Below are positions 40,227 through 50,161 of a DNA stretch of 64,000 nt, piece by piece. The translations under genes and the position numbers were made by a program. The notes under the pieces were generated by a model that had not been told where the DNA came from, made no database searches, and saw nothing but the letters and a program-made list of their open reading frames with translations. Every line of letters starts with the position of its first letter. The stretch's first letter is position 1. This stretch comes from Serratia rubidaea. GTDB lineage: Bacteria; Pseudomonadota; Gammaproteobacteria; Enterobacterales; Enterobacteriaceae. Location: positions 4,774,001-4,838,000 of the forward strand of contig LR590463.1 in assembly GCA_901472405.1 (NCBI GenBank), written 5' to 3'.

Positions 40227-41600
40227 TTATGCCAGCCGCTGTTTGGCGGCGGCAATGGCGCTGGCAACCTGCTGCGGCGATACGCCGCCTTTGGCCGCGC
40301 GCTTGTCGAGGCAGGACTGCAGCGATAGCACCGGATAGACATCATCGCCAATCACGCTGCTGAACTGCTGCAAATCGGCCAGCGGCAAAGCTTCCAGCGC
40401 CTTGCCCTGACGAATGGCTTCAACCACCGCTTCACCGACGATATGGTGCGCCTCACGGAAAGGCACGCCCTTGGCGACCAGATAGTCCGCCAGCTCGGTG
40501 GCGTTGGCATAGCCCTGCTCCGCCGCCTCCTGGCAGCGCGGACGCTTCACCTGAATACCGTCCAGCACCAGCGCCGCCATCTGCAGGCAGTCCATCCAGG
40601 TATCGAGCGCGTCGAACAGCCCTTCCTTGTCTTCCTGCATGTCTTTGTTATACGCCAGCGGCAGGCCTTTTAACGTCATCATCATGCCGGTCAGTGCGCC
40701 CTGCACGCGGCCGCATTTACCGCGGATCAGTTCCAGCGCGTCCGGGTTTTTCTTCTGCGGCATCAGCGACGAACCGGAGGTGACACGGTCGGAAAGCTCA
40801 ATAAAGTCCGCCTCGCCGCTGTTAAAGAAGATCAGGTCTTCAGCAAAGCGCGACAGGTGCACCATGCTGATAGAGGCGTTGGACAGCAGCTCCAGCACGT
40901 GGTCGCGGTCGGAAACGCTGTCCAGGCTGTTGCGGGTGGCGGAAGCAAACCCCAACCAGCCGGCCAGCTGTTCGCGGTCGATAGGATAGGCGGTGCCCGC
41001 CAGCGCGCCGCAGCCCAGCGGGCTGACGTCCAGCCGCTGCAGCGTATCCTGCAGACGACTTTCGTCACGGGCCAGCATTTCTACATACGCCAGGCACCAG
41101 TGAGCAAAGGTCACCGGCTGCGCACGCTGCAGGTGGGTATACCCCGGCATCACCGCGTCCTGGTTAGCTTCGGCAGTTTCCACCAGCGCCTGCTGCAGCT
41201 GCACGATCGCCGTCAGCAGATCGCTGACCTGCTGTTTGCACCACAGCTTAAGATCGGTCGCCACCTGATCGTTACGGCTGCGCCCGGTGTGCAGCTTTTT
41301 GCCCAGATCGCCGACCTTCTCGATCAGCTTCTGCTCCACCCAGCTGTGGATATCTTCCGCATCGCTCTGCACGATCGCCAGCGGATCCGCCTGCACTTCC
41401 GTCAACAGGGCATTCAGCGCCTGCTCCAGCTGCTGCTGCTCCTGCGCCGTCAATACGTTGACGGTCGCCAGCGCTTTCGACCAGGCGACGGAGCCGACAA
41501 TGTCCTGCTCCGCCAGGCGATAGTCGAAACGCAGTGAGTCGTTTAAGTGTTTGAACCGCTGATCCGCCGCCTGACTGAACCGCCCGCCCCAAAGTGCCAT
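40227..41600 (-). CDS. argH: Argininosuccinate lyase
   Basis: Cleaves argininosuccinate into arginine and fumarate, the last step of arginine synthesis. It has 457 residues, a homotetramer of the fumarase/aspartase superfamily. The family signature SGSSLMPQKKNPDALELIRG lies near residue 280, and the catalytic-His region PGYTHLQRAQPVTFAHW near 155. The ATG at 41600 gives MALWGGRFSQAADQ. It is the distal gene of argCBGH, 85 bases after argG. Confidence 0.97.
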   Translation of the reverse strand: MALWGGRFSQAADQRFKHLNDSLRFDYRLAEQDIVGSVAWSKALATVNVLTAQEQQQLEQALNALLTEVQADPLAIVQSDAEDIHSWVEQKLIEKVGDLGKKLHTGRSRNDQVATDLKLWCKQQVSDLLTAIVQLQQALVETAEANQDAVMPGYTHLQRAQPVTFAHWCLAYVEMLARDESRLQDTLQRLDVSPLGCGALAGTAYPIDREQLAGWLGFASATRNSLDSVSDRDHVLELLSNASISMVHLSRFAEDLIFFNSGEADFIELSDRVTSGSSLMPQKKNPDALELIRGKCGRVQGALTGMMMTLKGLPLAYNKDMQEDKEGLFDALDTWMDCLQMAALVLDGIQVKRPRCQEAAEQGYANATELADYLVAKGVPFREAHHIVGEAVVEAIRQGKALEALPLADLQQFSSVIGDDVYPVLSLQSCLDKRAAKGGVSPQQVASAIAAAKQRLA

Positions 41601-41641
41601 AATCTGCTCCTGAATTTTTTATACATTCGCTCAGAACATCA

Positions 41642-41663
41642 GGGGCGCAGCATGCTGCGCCCC
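41642..41663. other. Perfect palindromic stem between argG and argH
   Basis: GGGGCGCAGCA followed immediately by its exact complement TGCTGCGCCCC. There is no T-run on either strand, so it is more likely an intra-operon mRNA-stabilising or REP-like element than a terminator. Confidence 0.6.
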
Positions 41664-41685
41664 GAAATACTCACAACCGCCAACC

Positions 41686-42900
41686 TTACTTCTGTTCGTT
41701 CAACGCACGGATACGTGAAGACAGAGAGAACAGGCGGATAAAGCCGCCGGCGTGGCTGTGGTCGTAAACTTCGTCTTCACCGAAGGTGGCGAATTCTTCT
41801 GAATACAGGCTGTTGGCCGATTTTTTCTGAATCGCCGTCACCTGGCCTTTATACAGCTGCAGCACCACTTCACCGTTCACCTCTTCCGCCAGCGCTTCAG
41901 CAGAAGCCTGAATCGAGCGACGCAGCGGCGCAAACCAGCGGCCATCGTAAACCACGTAGGACATTTCCAGACCTAACTGCTCACGCCATTTGAAGCTGTC
42001 GCGGTCCAGCACCAGCTGCTCAACGCCGCGCAGCGCCGCAACCATGATGGTGCCTCCCGGCGTTTCATAGCAGCCGCGGGATTTGATGCCGACCAGACGG
42101 TTTTCGACGATATCGATCCGCCCCACGCCGTGCTTGGCGCCCAGTACGTTCAGTTTTTCCAGGCACTGGTACGGCGTCAGCGTTTCGCCGTTTACCGCCA
42201 CCACCCGGCCTTTTTCAACGCTGATGGTAACCTGCTCCGGCTGATCCGGTGCTTCCAGCGGGTCGACGGTCCAGACCCAGCAATCTTTGTTCGGCGCATT
42301 CCACGGGCTTTCCAGCACGCCGCCTTCGGTGGAGATATGCCAGGCGTTTTCATCACGGCTGTAGATTTTCTCCAGTGACGCGGTCGTCGGGATATTGCGT
42401 TCTTTCAGGTAATCCAACAGCGCTTCACGGGAACGCAGGTTCCACTCACGCCAAGGCGCCACCACTTTCAGCTGCGGCGCCAGCGCGGTGTAGGTGGTTT
42501 CGAAACGCACCTGATCGTTGCCTTTACCGGTTGCACCGTGGCACAGCGCGTCTGCGCCGACCTTCAGCGCCAGCTCAACCTGCGCTTTGGCGATAATCGG
42601 ACGCGCCATCGAGGTGCCGAGCAGATAGGTGCCTTCATACAGCGCGCCGGTCTGCAGCACCGGATAGACGTAATCGCGGATGAACTCTTCACGCAGGTCG
42701 ACAACGTGGCACTCGGAGGCGCCGGACTGCAGCGCCTTTTTCTCCACCCCTTCCAGATCGCTGCGGTCCTGGCCGATATCCGCCACGAACGCCACCACTT
42801 CACAGCCGCCGTAGTTCTCTTTCAGCCATGGAATGATGGCAGAGGTATCCAGGCCGCCGGAGTAAGCCAGCACGATTTTTTTGATATTTTGGTTTTGCAT
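41686..42900 (-). CDS. argG: Argininosuccinate synthase
   Basis: ATP-dependent condensation of citrulline and aspartate, 404 residues (the shorter type I enzyme, not the 447-residue E. coli type). The PP-loop KIVLAYSGGLDTSAIIPWL is at the N-terminus. Further signatures are GATGKGNDQVRFE near residue 115 and WVWTVDPLEAPDQPEQVTI. Its place inside argCBGH is typical of Serratia and Yersinia and unlike E. coli, where argG stands alone. Confidence 0.96.
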   Translation of the reverse strand: MQNQNIKKIVLAYSGGLDTSAIIPWLKENYGGCEVVAFVADIGQDRSDLEGVEKKALQSGASECHVVDLREEFIRDYVYPVLQTGALYEGTYLLGTSMARPIIAKAQVELALKVGADALCHGATGKGNDQVRFETTYTALAPQLKVVAPWREWNLRSREALLDYLKERNIPTTASLEKIYSRDENAWHISTEGGVLESPWNAPNKDCWVWTVDPLEAPDQPEQVTISVEKGRVVAVNGETLTPYQCLEKLNVLGAKHGVGRIDIVENRLVGIKSRGCYETPGGTIMVAALRGVEQLVLDRDSFKWREQLGLEMSYVVYDGRWFAPLRRSIQASAEALAEEVNGEVVLQLYKGQVTAIQKKSANSLYSEEFATFGEDEVYDHSHAGGFIRLFSLSSRIRALNEQK

Positions 42901-42927
42901 TGTCTTATTCCTATTTCAATTCTGAAG

Positions 42928-43700
42928 TTAAGCAAGAATCCGGGTGCCGATTGACTCACCGTTGAACAGCGCCGGTAATTTTTCTGCGTTGCGCCAGCTG
43001 GCGATATCGACCGGGCGGCCAAGGGTGCGGGCAGCGTCCAACGCCGCGTTAACCTTCACCACCATACCATCGGTAATGATACCCTGTTCGATAAGCTGCT
43101 CCGCTTTTTGCGCCGTCATTTCGGCAATACGCTGGCCCTTGCCGTCCAGAATGCCGCTGACGTCCGACAGCAGGATCAGGTCGGCGCCCAGCGTGGCGGC
43201 CAGCGCCGTCGCGGCCTGGTCGGCATTGACATTCATCAGCTCGCCGCCGGCGGTAATGCCGATGGAGCTGACCACCGGCAGATAGCCCGCGCCCAGCAGA
43301 GTCTGCAGCAGCGCCGGCGACCCCGGCTGCGCGTTGCCCACGTGGCCCAGCTCCGGATCGAGCTGCGTAACCGTCACGCTGTTGCCGTCGGCCAGGCTCA
43401 GGCCGACCGCATTGATTTGGTGCTTCACCGCCCATGCCAGCAGGGTTTTATTGGCCGTGCCCGCCAGCGCGCCGGTAATAATGTCGATCTGTTCGGCAGG
43501 CGTGACCCGCAGGCCGTTTTTCTTCACACCGGCAGAGACAGCTGCTTCATCAGCTCATCCACTACGCAGCCGCCGCCGTGTACGATCACCAGCGGACGCT
43601 GATACTGGGCGCGATAGCTGTCCAGCGCGGTAAACAGACGCTCCAGCGCTTCTTCACTGTCTAATAACACGCCACCTAACTTGATAATTAACGGATTCAT
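42928..43700 (-). pseudogene. argB: Acetylglutamate kinase (single-base deletion)
   Basis: Phosphorylates N-acetylglutamate, the second step of arginine synthesis. The N-terminal frame starts at 43700 (MNPLIIKLGGVLLDSEEALE) and includes the substrate loop LVIVHGGGCVVDELMKQLSL. It breaks at PV near 43530. The main frame continues KKNGLRVTPAEQIDIITGAL to the C-terminus GESIGTRILA. Adding one G (CCGGTGTGAAG to CCGGTGGTGAAG) gives 257 residues, the family length. It lies between argC and argG. A consensus error is likely. Confidence 0.9.
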
Positions 43701-43720
43701 CGTTATTTACTCACGCGGAC

Positions 43721-44725
43721 TTAAAGTAATGATTGGGTTTCAGGGAACCCAAAGCGAATATTCAGGCACTGCACCGCCTGAGCGGCCGCACCTTTTAACA
43801 GATTATCTTCCACCGCCACGGCGATCAGATGTTCGCCCTGCACGGCAAAGCCGATATCGCAGAACGGCAGCCCCACCACCGACTTCAGCGCCGGCACGCC
43901 TTGCTCATACAGCCGCACCAGCGGCTTGTCGTCATAGGCGGCATGATAGGCGGCGGCGATATCCGCAGCGCTCACGCCGGGCTGCAGCCGGCAGGTGATG
44001 GTTTCCAGAATGCCGCGCGGGAAGTTGCCCAAATGCGGGGTGAAGATCACCGGCGTACCGAGGTGCGCGGCGATCTCCGGCTGATGCCGGTGGGTGAAAA
44101 TCCCATACGGCTGCAGGCTCACCTCGCAAAAACTGGTGGTGACGCTGGCCTTGCGCCCGGCGCCGCTGACGCCGCTGGTGGCGTTAATCACCGGCCACTG
44201 CGACAAATTCAGCAACTGGCCGTCGATCAGCGGCTTCAGCGCCAGCTGGGCGGCGGTCGGATAGCAGCCCGGCACTGCGATCAGCTGCGCAGTTTTGACT
44301 TTGTCGCTCTGCCACTCGGCCAGGCCGTACGCCGCCTGTTCCAGCCAGTCGGCATGCTGATGCTCAAAGCCGTAATACTGCGGATAGAACGCCGCATCCT
44401 GCACCCGGAAGGCGCCGGACAGGTCAAACACCACGCAGCCGGCGGCCAGAAATAGCGGCGCAATGTCATGGCTGACTTCATGGGCGGTGGCGAGGAACAC
44501 CACATCGACGCCCTGCGCCGCCTGCGCCACGTCCGTCAGCGGCTGCAGCGGTAAATCGACGATACCTTTCAACTGCGGATGCAGGTCGGAAAGCAATTTT
44601 CCTGCATCTGCACTTTGCGCTGAAACCGCTAAAGCGGTTATGTTCATATGTGGGTGACGATTCAGGTAAGCCGTGAGCTCCGCTCCGGCATAGCCGCTGG
44701 CACCAACGATCAGCGTATTCAACAT
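43721..44725 (-). CDS. argC: N-acetyl-gamma-glutamyl-phosphate reductase
   Basis: NADPH-dependent reduction of acetylglutamyl phosphate to the semialdehyde. It has 334 residues, the E. coli length. It has an N-terminal nucleotide-binding motif (LIVGASGYAGAELTAYL), the active-site Cys in AVPGCYPTAAQLALKPL near residue 155, and HRHQPEIAAHL near 215. The ATG at 44725 is the family start. It is first in argCBGH and divergent from argE, with paired ARG boxes between. Confidence 0.96.
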   Translation of the reverse strand: MLNTLIVGASGYAGAELTAYLNRHPHMNITALAVSAQSADAGKLLSDLHPQLKGIVDLPLQPLTDVAQAAQGVDVVFLATAHEVSHDIAPLFLAAGCVVFDLSGAFRVQDAAFYPQYYGFEHQHADWLEQAAYGLAEWQSDKVKTAQLIAVPGCYPTAAQLALKPLIDGQLLNLSQWPVINATSGVSGAGRKASVTTSFCEVSLQPYGIFTHRHQPEIAAHLGTPVIFTPHLGNFPRGILETITCRLQPGVSAADIAAAYHAAYDDKPLVRLYEQGVPALKSVVGLPFCDIGFAVQGEHLIAVAVEDNLLKGAAAQAVQCLNIRFGFPETQSLL

Positions 44726-44872
44726 GTGGCCTTTCACCTTCTAAACTTGCCAAGTGGTCGCTTGCGACCCCGGTAACAGGGTTCGACCGCGTTGTTGCGT
44801 CGTTCACCCACGTGGTTGAGCGTTGATGTTTTTATAAACATCCGGTCCTCGGGTTCCGTTACGCTTTAGTTT

Positions 44873-44890
44873 ACTGTATTTTTATTCAAA
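44873..44890. promoter_or_regulatory. ARG box 1 (ArgR operator)
   Basis: The core TGTATTTTTATTCA matches the ARG consensus TGAATWWWWATTCA at 13 of 14 bases. It lies in the argC-argE divergent gap. Confidence 0.8.
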
Positions 44891-44893
44891 ATA

Positions 44894-44911
44894 AATGCAT
44901 GAATATTGATA
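44894..44911. promoter_or_regulatory. ARG box 2 (ArgR operator)
   Basis: The core TGCATGAATATTGA matches 11 of 14 consensus bases and is separated from box 1 by exactly 3 bp, the spacing known for tandem ARG boxes bound by one ArgR hexamer. Confidence 0.75.
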
Positions 44912-44942
44912 CTACCCTAACCAAAGGCTGTCAACAGTGAAG

Positions 44943-46087
44943 ATGAAATTACCTCCATTTATTGAGCTGTACCGGGCGCTGATCGCCACCCCGTCGATCA
45001 GCGCCACCGATGGCGCTCTCGATCAGAGTAATGAAGCGTTAATCAATTTGCTGGCCGGCTGGTTTAGCGATTTAGGCTTCCGCGTCGACGTGCAGCCGGT
45101 GCCAGATACCCGCAACAAGTTCAACCTGCTGGCCAGTATCGGCGAAGGCAGCGGCGGCCTGCTGCTGGCCGGCCATACCGACACCGTGCCCTATGACGAA
45201 GGGCGCTGGACGCGCGACCCGTTCACCCTGACCGAACACGACAATAAGCTGTACGGTCTCGGCACGGCGGATATGAAAGGCTTCTTTGCCTTTATTCTGG
45301 ATGCGGTGCGCGATATCGACGCCAGCAAGCTGACCAAGCCGCTGTATATTCTGGCCACGGCGGATGAAGAAACGACGATGGCCGGCGCGCGCTACTTCGC
45401 CGCCTCGACCGCTATCCGTCCGGACTTCGCCATCATCGGCGAACCGACGTCGCTACGGCCGGTGCGCGCGCATAAGGGCCATCTCTCCAACGCTATCCGC
45501 ATCACCGGCCAGTCCGGCCACTCGAGCGATCCGGCGCGCGGCGTCAACGCCATCGACCTGATGCATGAGTCGATCGGCCACCTGATGGAGCTGCGTAAAA
45601 CCCTGCAGGAGCGCTATAACAACCCGGCGTTTGCCGTGCCGTATCCGACGATGAACTTCGGGCATATTAATGGCGGCGATGCGGCAAACCGCATTTGCGC
45701 CTGCTGCGAACTGCATCTGGACATCCGCCCGCTGCCGGGGATGACGCTGGAAAATATTAATGAGCTGATGCACAGCGCGCTGGCGCCGGTGAGCGAGCGC
45801 TGGCCGGGTCGTCTGAGTATTGATGAGCTGCATCCGCCGATCCCCGGCTATGAATGCCCGACCGATCACCACCTGGTGGCGGTGATCGAGCAGCTGCTGG
45901 GCTCACGCACAGAAGTGGTCAACTACTGCACCGAGGCGCCGTTTGTCCAGGAAGTGTGCCCGACGCTGGTGCTGGGCCCGGCTCCATCAACCAGGCGCAC
46001 CAGCCGGATGAATACATCGACACCGCCTTTATCGAGCCTACCCGCAAGCTGATCGGCCAGCTGGTCGATCACTTCTGCCATCAATAA
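44943..46087 (+). pseudogene. argE: Acetylornithine deacetylase (single-base deletion)
   Basis: A zinc M20-family hydrolase releasing ornithine from N-acetylornithine. The frame from 44943 (MKLPPFIELYRALIATPSIS) has the metal motifs LLLAGHTDTVPYDEG and ATADEETTMAGAR. It breaks at VLGP near 45980, just before the C-terminus. The tail SINQAHQPDEYIDTAFIEPT to HFCHQ continues in the next frame to 46087. Adding one G (CCCGGCTCC to CCCGGGCTCC) gives LGPGSINQAHQPDEY and 381 residues. A GTG at 44937 is an alternative start. It is divergent from argC under ArgR control. Confidence 0.9.
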
Positions 46088-46101
46088 ACCGACGAAATCA
46101 T

Positions 46102-46126
46102 AGGGGCAATGATCTATCATGCCCCT
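46102..46126 (+). terminator. Stem-loop after argE
   Basis: AGGGGCAATGAT, short loop, ATCATGCCCCT, with one bulged base and no strong T-run. Probably an RNA 3'-end hairpin. The rest of the gap up to ppc (46127-46423) is AT-rich and shows no ORF or recognised site. Confidence 0.5.
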
Positions 46127-46423
46127 GGCTGAAAGGAGTAAGCCCGCGCGTAATTAGCCGCACTGATAAACCGCGGGCTGTAATTAAATTTCAGAAAAAA
46201 CGATGATTTTGATGTTTTTTTTGCTGAAAATAGTGTCAATTAACCATTGGACAGACACGTGGTGTGACAAAACAGGCTTTCTTTGCCTGACGCGTGAAAT
46301 TTACTTACAACAGATACCTAAATGCACTCGGGGTGGTATCCAGGCATCAGGGATAACAGCCAGAACAGATACATCCCGCACATGAAAGGTATGCAAATAC
46401 GTACAGATTGGGTCAGGGGTTAT

Positions 46424-49072
46424 ATGAACGAACAATATTCGGCAATGCGAAGTAATGTCAGTATGCTCGGCAAACTGCTCGGCGAAACCATTAAAGAAGC
46501 GCTGGGCGAGCATATTCTCGATCGTGTTGAAACCATCCGTAAACTTTCCAAATCTTCACGCGCAGGCAACGAGGCGCATCGTCAGGAGCTGCTCACTACG
46601 CTGCAAAACCTGTCCAACGATGAGCTGCTGCCCGTAGCGCGCGCTTTCAGTCAGTTCCTCAATTTAACCAACGTGGCCGAGCAGTATCACAGCATTTCGC
46701 CGCACGGCGAGGCCGCCAGCAATCCGGAAGCGATGGCGCAGCTGTTCAGCCGCCTGAAAGGCAAAAAACTCAGCAATAAAGAGCTGTGCGACGCCGTGGA
46801 TCAACTCTCCATCGAGCTGGTGCTCACCGCCCACCCGACGGAGATCACCCGCCGCACCCTGATCCACAAACTGGTGGAGGTGAACACCTGCCTCAGCCAG
46901 CTGGATCACAACGATCTGGCCGATTACGAGCGCAATAAGATCATGCGCCGTCTGCGTCAGCTTGGTGGCGCAGTCGTGGCACACCGATGAAATCCGCAAA
47001 AACCGCCCTTGCGCCGATCGATGAAGCCAAATGGGGCTTTGCGGTAGTGGAAAACAGCCTGTGGGAAGGCGTGCCGGCTTTCCTGCGCGAATTTAACGAA
47101 CAGCTGGAAAACGCCATCGACTACCGCCTGCCGGTGGAAGCCGTGCCGGTGCGCTTTACCTCCTGGATGGGCGGCGACCGCGACGGCAACCCGAACGTCA
47201 CCGCCGAAATCACCCGCCACGTGCTGCTGCTGAGCCGCTGGAAAGCCTGCGACCTGTTCACCGCGATATCCAGGTGTTTCGGTCTCGGAACCTGTCGATG
47301 ACCGAATGTTACGCCGGCGCTGCGCGAGCTGGCCGGCGGTGAGCAGTGCAAGAGCCGTACCGGAAAATCATGAAGCGCCTGCGCAGCCAGCTCATCAGCT
47401 CGCAGGCCTATCTGGAAAGGCCGTCTGAAAGGCGAACGCATGCTGAAGCCGCACGACCTGCTGGTGAGCAATGAGCAGCTGTGGGAAACCGCTGTACGCC
47501 TGCTATCAGTCGCTGGTCGCCTGCGGTAATGGCATCATCGCCAACGGCCAACTGCTCGATACCCTGCGCCGCGTGCGCTGCTTCGGCGTGCCGCTGGTGC
47601 GCATCGACGTACGTCAGGAAAGTACCCGCCACACCGAGGCTATCGCCGAACTGACGCGCTATCTGGGCCTGGGGGATTATGAAAGCTGGTCGGAAGCGGA
47701 TAAGCAGGCGTTCCTGATCCGCGAGCTGAACTCCAAGCGCCCGCTGGTGCCGCTGCAGTGGCAACCCAGCGCGGACACGCAGGAAGTGCTGGAGACCTGC
47801 CGGGTGATCGCCGAGGCGCCGCAGGGATCCATCGCCGCCTATGTGATCTCCATGGCGCGCACGCCGTCCGACGTGCTGGCGGTGCATCTGCTGCTGAAAG
47901 AAGCCGGCTGCCCGTTCGCTCTGCCGGTGGCGCCGCTGTTCGAAACCCTGGACGATCTGAACAACGCCGACGACGTGATGACCCAGCTGCTGAATATCGA
48001 CTGGTACCGCGGCTTTATTCAGGGCAAACAGATGGGGTGATGATCGGCTACTCCGACTCGGCCAAAGACGCCGGCGTGATGGCCGCCTCCTGGGCGCAGT
48101 ACCGCGCGCAGGACGCGCTGATTAAAAACCTGTGAAAAAGCCGGCGTTGCGCTGACGCTGTTCCACGGCCGCGGCGGTTCAATCGGCCGCGGCGGCGCGC
48201 CGGCCCATGCGGCGCTGCTGTCGCAGCGCCGGGCAGCCTGAAAGGCGGGCTGCGCGTCACCGAACAGGGGAGATGATCCGCTTCAAGTTCGGCCTGCCGG
48301 AAGTCACCATCAGCAGTCTGGCGCTGTATACCGGCGCGTATTCTGGAAGCCAACCTGCTGCCGCCGCCGGAACCGAAGAAAGAGTGGCGCACCTGATGAC
48401 GAGCTGTCCGACACTCATGTCAGATGTACCGCGGCTACGTGCGTGAAAACCCGCAGTTCGTGCCCTACTTCCGCGCGGCAACGCCGGAACTGGAACTGGG
48501 CAAACTGCCGTTGGGCTCCCGCCCGCCAAACGCCGGCCGAACGGCGGCGTGGAAAGCCTGCGCGCCATTCCGTGGATCTTCGCCTGGACGCAGAACCGCC
48601 TGATGCTGCCCGCCTGGCTGGGCGCCGGCGCCGGCTGCAGGAAGCGGTGAAAGCCGGCAAGCAGGAGCAGCTGGCGACGATGTGCCGCGACTGGCCGTTC
48701 TTCTCCACCCGCATCGCCATGTTGGAAATGGTGTTCGCCAAGGCCGACCTGTGGCTGGCGGAGTACTACGATCAGCGTCTGGTGGATGAATCGCTGTGGC
48801 CGCTGGGCAAACAGCTGCGCGAGCAGTTGGAGAGCGATATCAAAGTGGTGCTGGCCATCGCCAACGATGACAACCTGATGGAAGACCTGCCGTGGATCGC
48901 CGAATCCATCGCGCTGCGTAACGTCTATACCGACCCGCTGAACGTGCTGCAGGCCGAACTGCTGCACCGCTCACGTCAGCAGGAGGCAAGCGACCAGCAG
49001 GACGCACGCGTCGAGCAGGCGCTGATGGTCACCATCGCCGGCGTCGCCGCCGGGATGCGCAATACCGGCTAG
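46424..49072 (+). pseudogene. ppc: Phosphoenolpyruvate carboxylase (many frame breaks)
   Basis: Carboxylates PEP to oxaloacetate, the main anaplerotic enzyme. The ATG at 46424 starts MNEQYSAMRSNVSMLGKLLG. Catalytic blocks can be read in changing frames: LVLTAHPTEITRRTL, SWMGGDRDGNPNVTAEIT, VMIGYSDSAKDAGVMA, LFHGRGGSIGRGGAPAH, and the C-terminus MVTIAGVAAGMRNTG at 49072. More than a dozen one- or two-base indels are needed between about 46960 and 48650 (for example an extra T at 46962, two extra G at 48034, missing C at 48219 and 48268). The 5' 540 bp and 3' 420 bp are clean. Amino acids are conserved between breaks, arguing for poor consensus rather than decay. Confidence 0.9.
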
Positions 49073-49131
49073 GCCACACGCTCAATGCATCCCTTACCAA
49101 TGCCCGCTATTGATATAGCGGGCATTTTTTC
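49028..49131. repeat. ppc 3' end and terminator, copy A
   Basis: Last codons of ppc, its stop, and the following hairpin. About 95 bp recur at 50162-50254 with a few substitutions. Copy A keeps a 9-base segment (GGCGTCGCC) that copy B lacks. Confidence 0.85.
49099..49130 (+). terminator. ppc terminator
   Basis: AATGCCCGCTAT, TGAT loop, ATAGCGGGCATT, T-run. Confidence 0.9.
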
Positions 49132-49434
49132 CTGTAGCCCTGGTCAGGTAAGAGATTCAATAAATCTTGCAGCTATAAACCTGGGGTAAACATCCATTAT
49201 TAAGACGTTATATACTCTTATATTTTACCTTATTCGGTTTAACAAGAAAGAGAAGAGGGTTTTATCTGACAAACGTTAACGGAACACCTAACTTTATTGT
49301 GTAAAGCGCCGTCATTCATCTTCTTCGGGACAACTATGCTGAGAAACGAAAAAAATAACTATCAGGTGTACCCACTATGGGTAAGATTAGGTTAATATTA
49401 GCGGAGCTATGAGTTGTAACTTAAGCGGATAAAC
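49132..49434. other. AT-rich stretch at the start of the islet, no gene seen
   Basis: About 300 bp of AT-rich DNA with no convincing coding sequence. A 19-codon frame (MLRNEKNNYQVYPLWVRLG) at 49336-49395 starts like the protein at 49435 (MLRN) but is too short to call. Some of this may be eroded coding sequence upstream of the glycine-zipper protein. Confidence 0.4.
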
Positions 49435-49671
49435 ATGCTACGTAACATTCTCCCTAATGATTATGTGTTAAAACAGCCCGCTTCATTGGCATTGCAAGAA
49501 TTACTATTTAATCGTCGTAATACACATATAACCCGTTACTTCATACAGCTCAATACAGATAGGCTGTTCGGTGCTGGAGGGTTCGCATGTGCTGCCGTAG
49601 GATCGCTGGTCGGCGGATACCTGGGTAGCAAGTCAGGCGAAACTTTTATTGACTACCTACTTAAAGACTAA
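49435..49671 (+). CDS. Small hypothetical protein with glycine-zipper membrane segment
   Basis: 78 residues, family not recognised with confidence. The N-terminal half is polar (MLRNILPNDYVLKQPASLAL), and residues about 46-65 are a glycine-zipper-like hydrophobic stretch (FGAGGFACAAVGSLVGGYLG). The DNA is clearly more AT-rich than the flanking core genes. In-frame stop codons directly upstream, and a faint similarity of the upstream reading (SYEL, LKR) and of NILPNDY to the C-terminus of DUF4225-type proteins, suggest it may be the remnant of a longer protein. This is a weak inference. The next gene begins 2 bases after its stop, so they form an operon. Confidence 0.5.
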   Translation: MLRNILPNDYVLKQPASLALQELLFNRRNTHITRYFIQLNTDRLFGAGGFACAAVGSLVGGYLGSKSGETFIDYLLKD

Positions 49672-49672
49672 A

Positions 49673-50044
49673 ATGATAACTGTAATTTCTTACCTTGGAA
49701 TCGCCTCAGCATGGATATCTATCATATCCATGGTATATTTATTCTTTTATTTTTGTAAAATAAAAAATAATTACTACGCAACTATAAATACATATCTGTC
49801 AAAAAAATACTCATTTGGCGCTGCATACCATTTCCATTCACAGATGGGATACTTTGGTTCATTTGGGATGTCATATTATTTCATTGTTTGAAAAACAAAA
49901 AGAAAGCCACTATTCATGCACGAAGAAAGCGATTCTATCTATAATTTCCTTGATGAGATAGGACCTAAAACATCAGCATGGATAGATACTTATTACAGAA
50001 TCACCGTATTGCCTTCTCTTGCATTGTATTTTCTTATTTCATGA
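49673..50044 (+). pseudogene. Small membrane protein with an internal stop codon
   Basis: The frame starts at ATG 49673 with a hydrophobic segment (VISYLGIASAWISIISMVYL then FFYF), followed by a charged and aromatic region ending FGSFGMSYYFIV and a TGA at 49889-49891. The same frame continues beyond the stop without interruption: KTKRKPLFMHEESDSIYNFL, DEIGPKTSAWIDTYYRITVL and a second hydrophobic stretch PSLALYFLIS, to TGA at 50042-50044. The continuity suggests one protein of about 123 residues split by a nonsense codon. ATG 49916 could restart a 42-residue piece. It is directly downstream of the glycine-zipper gene and could be its immunity-like partner, which is speculation. Confidence 0.5.
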
Positions 50045-50161
50045 CAATTCTAAAATATTTATTGTTAAACTTTATATTAAATTAAATAATGCTGAACTTA
50101 TCATGCCGCCGATGTAAGGGCTCGATGCTAATGCCCGCCTTGAACTAAATTATAGTTGTCC

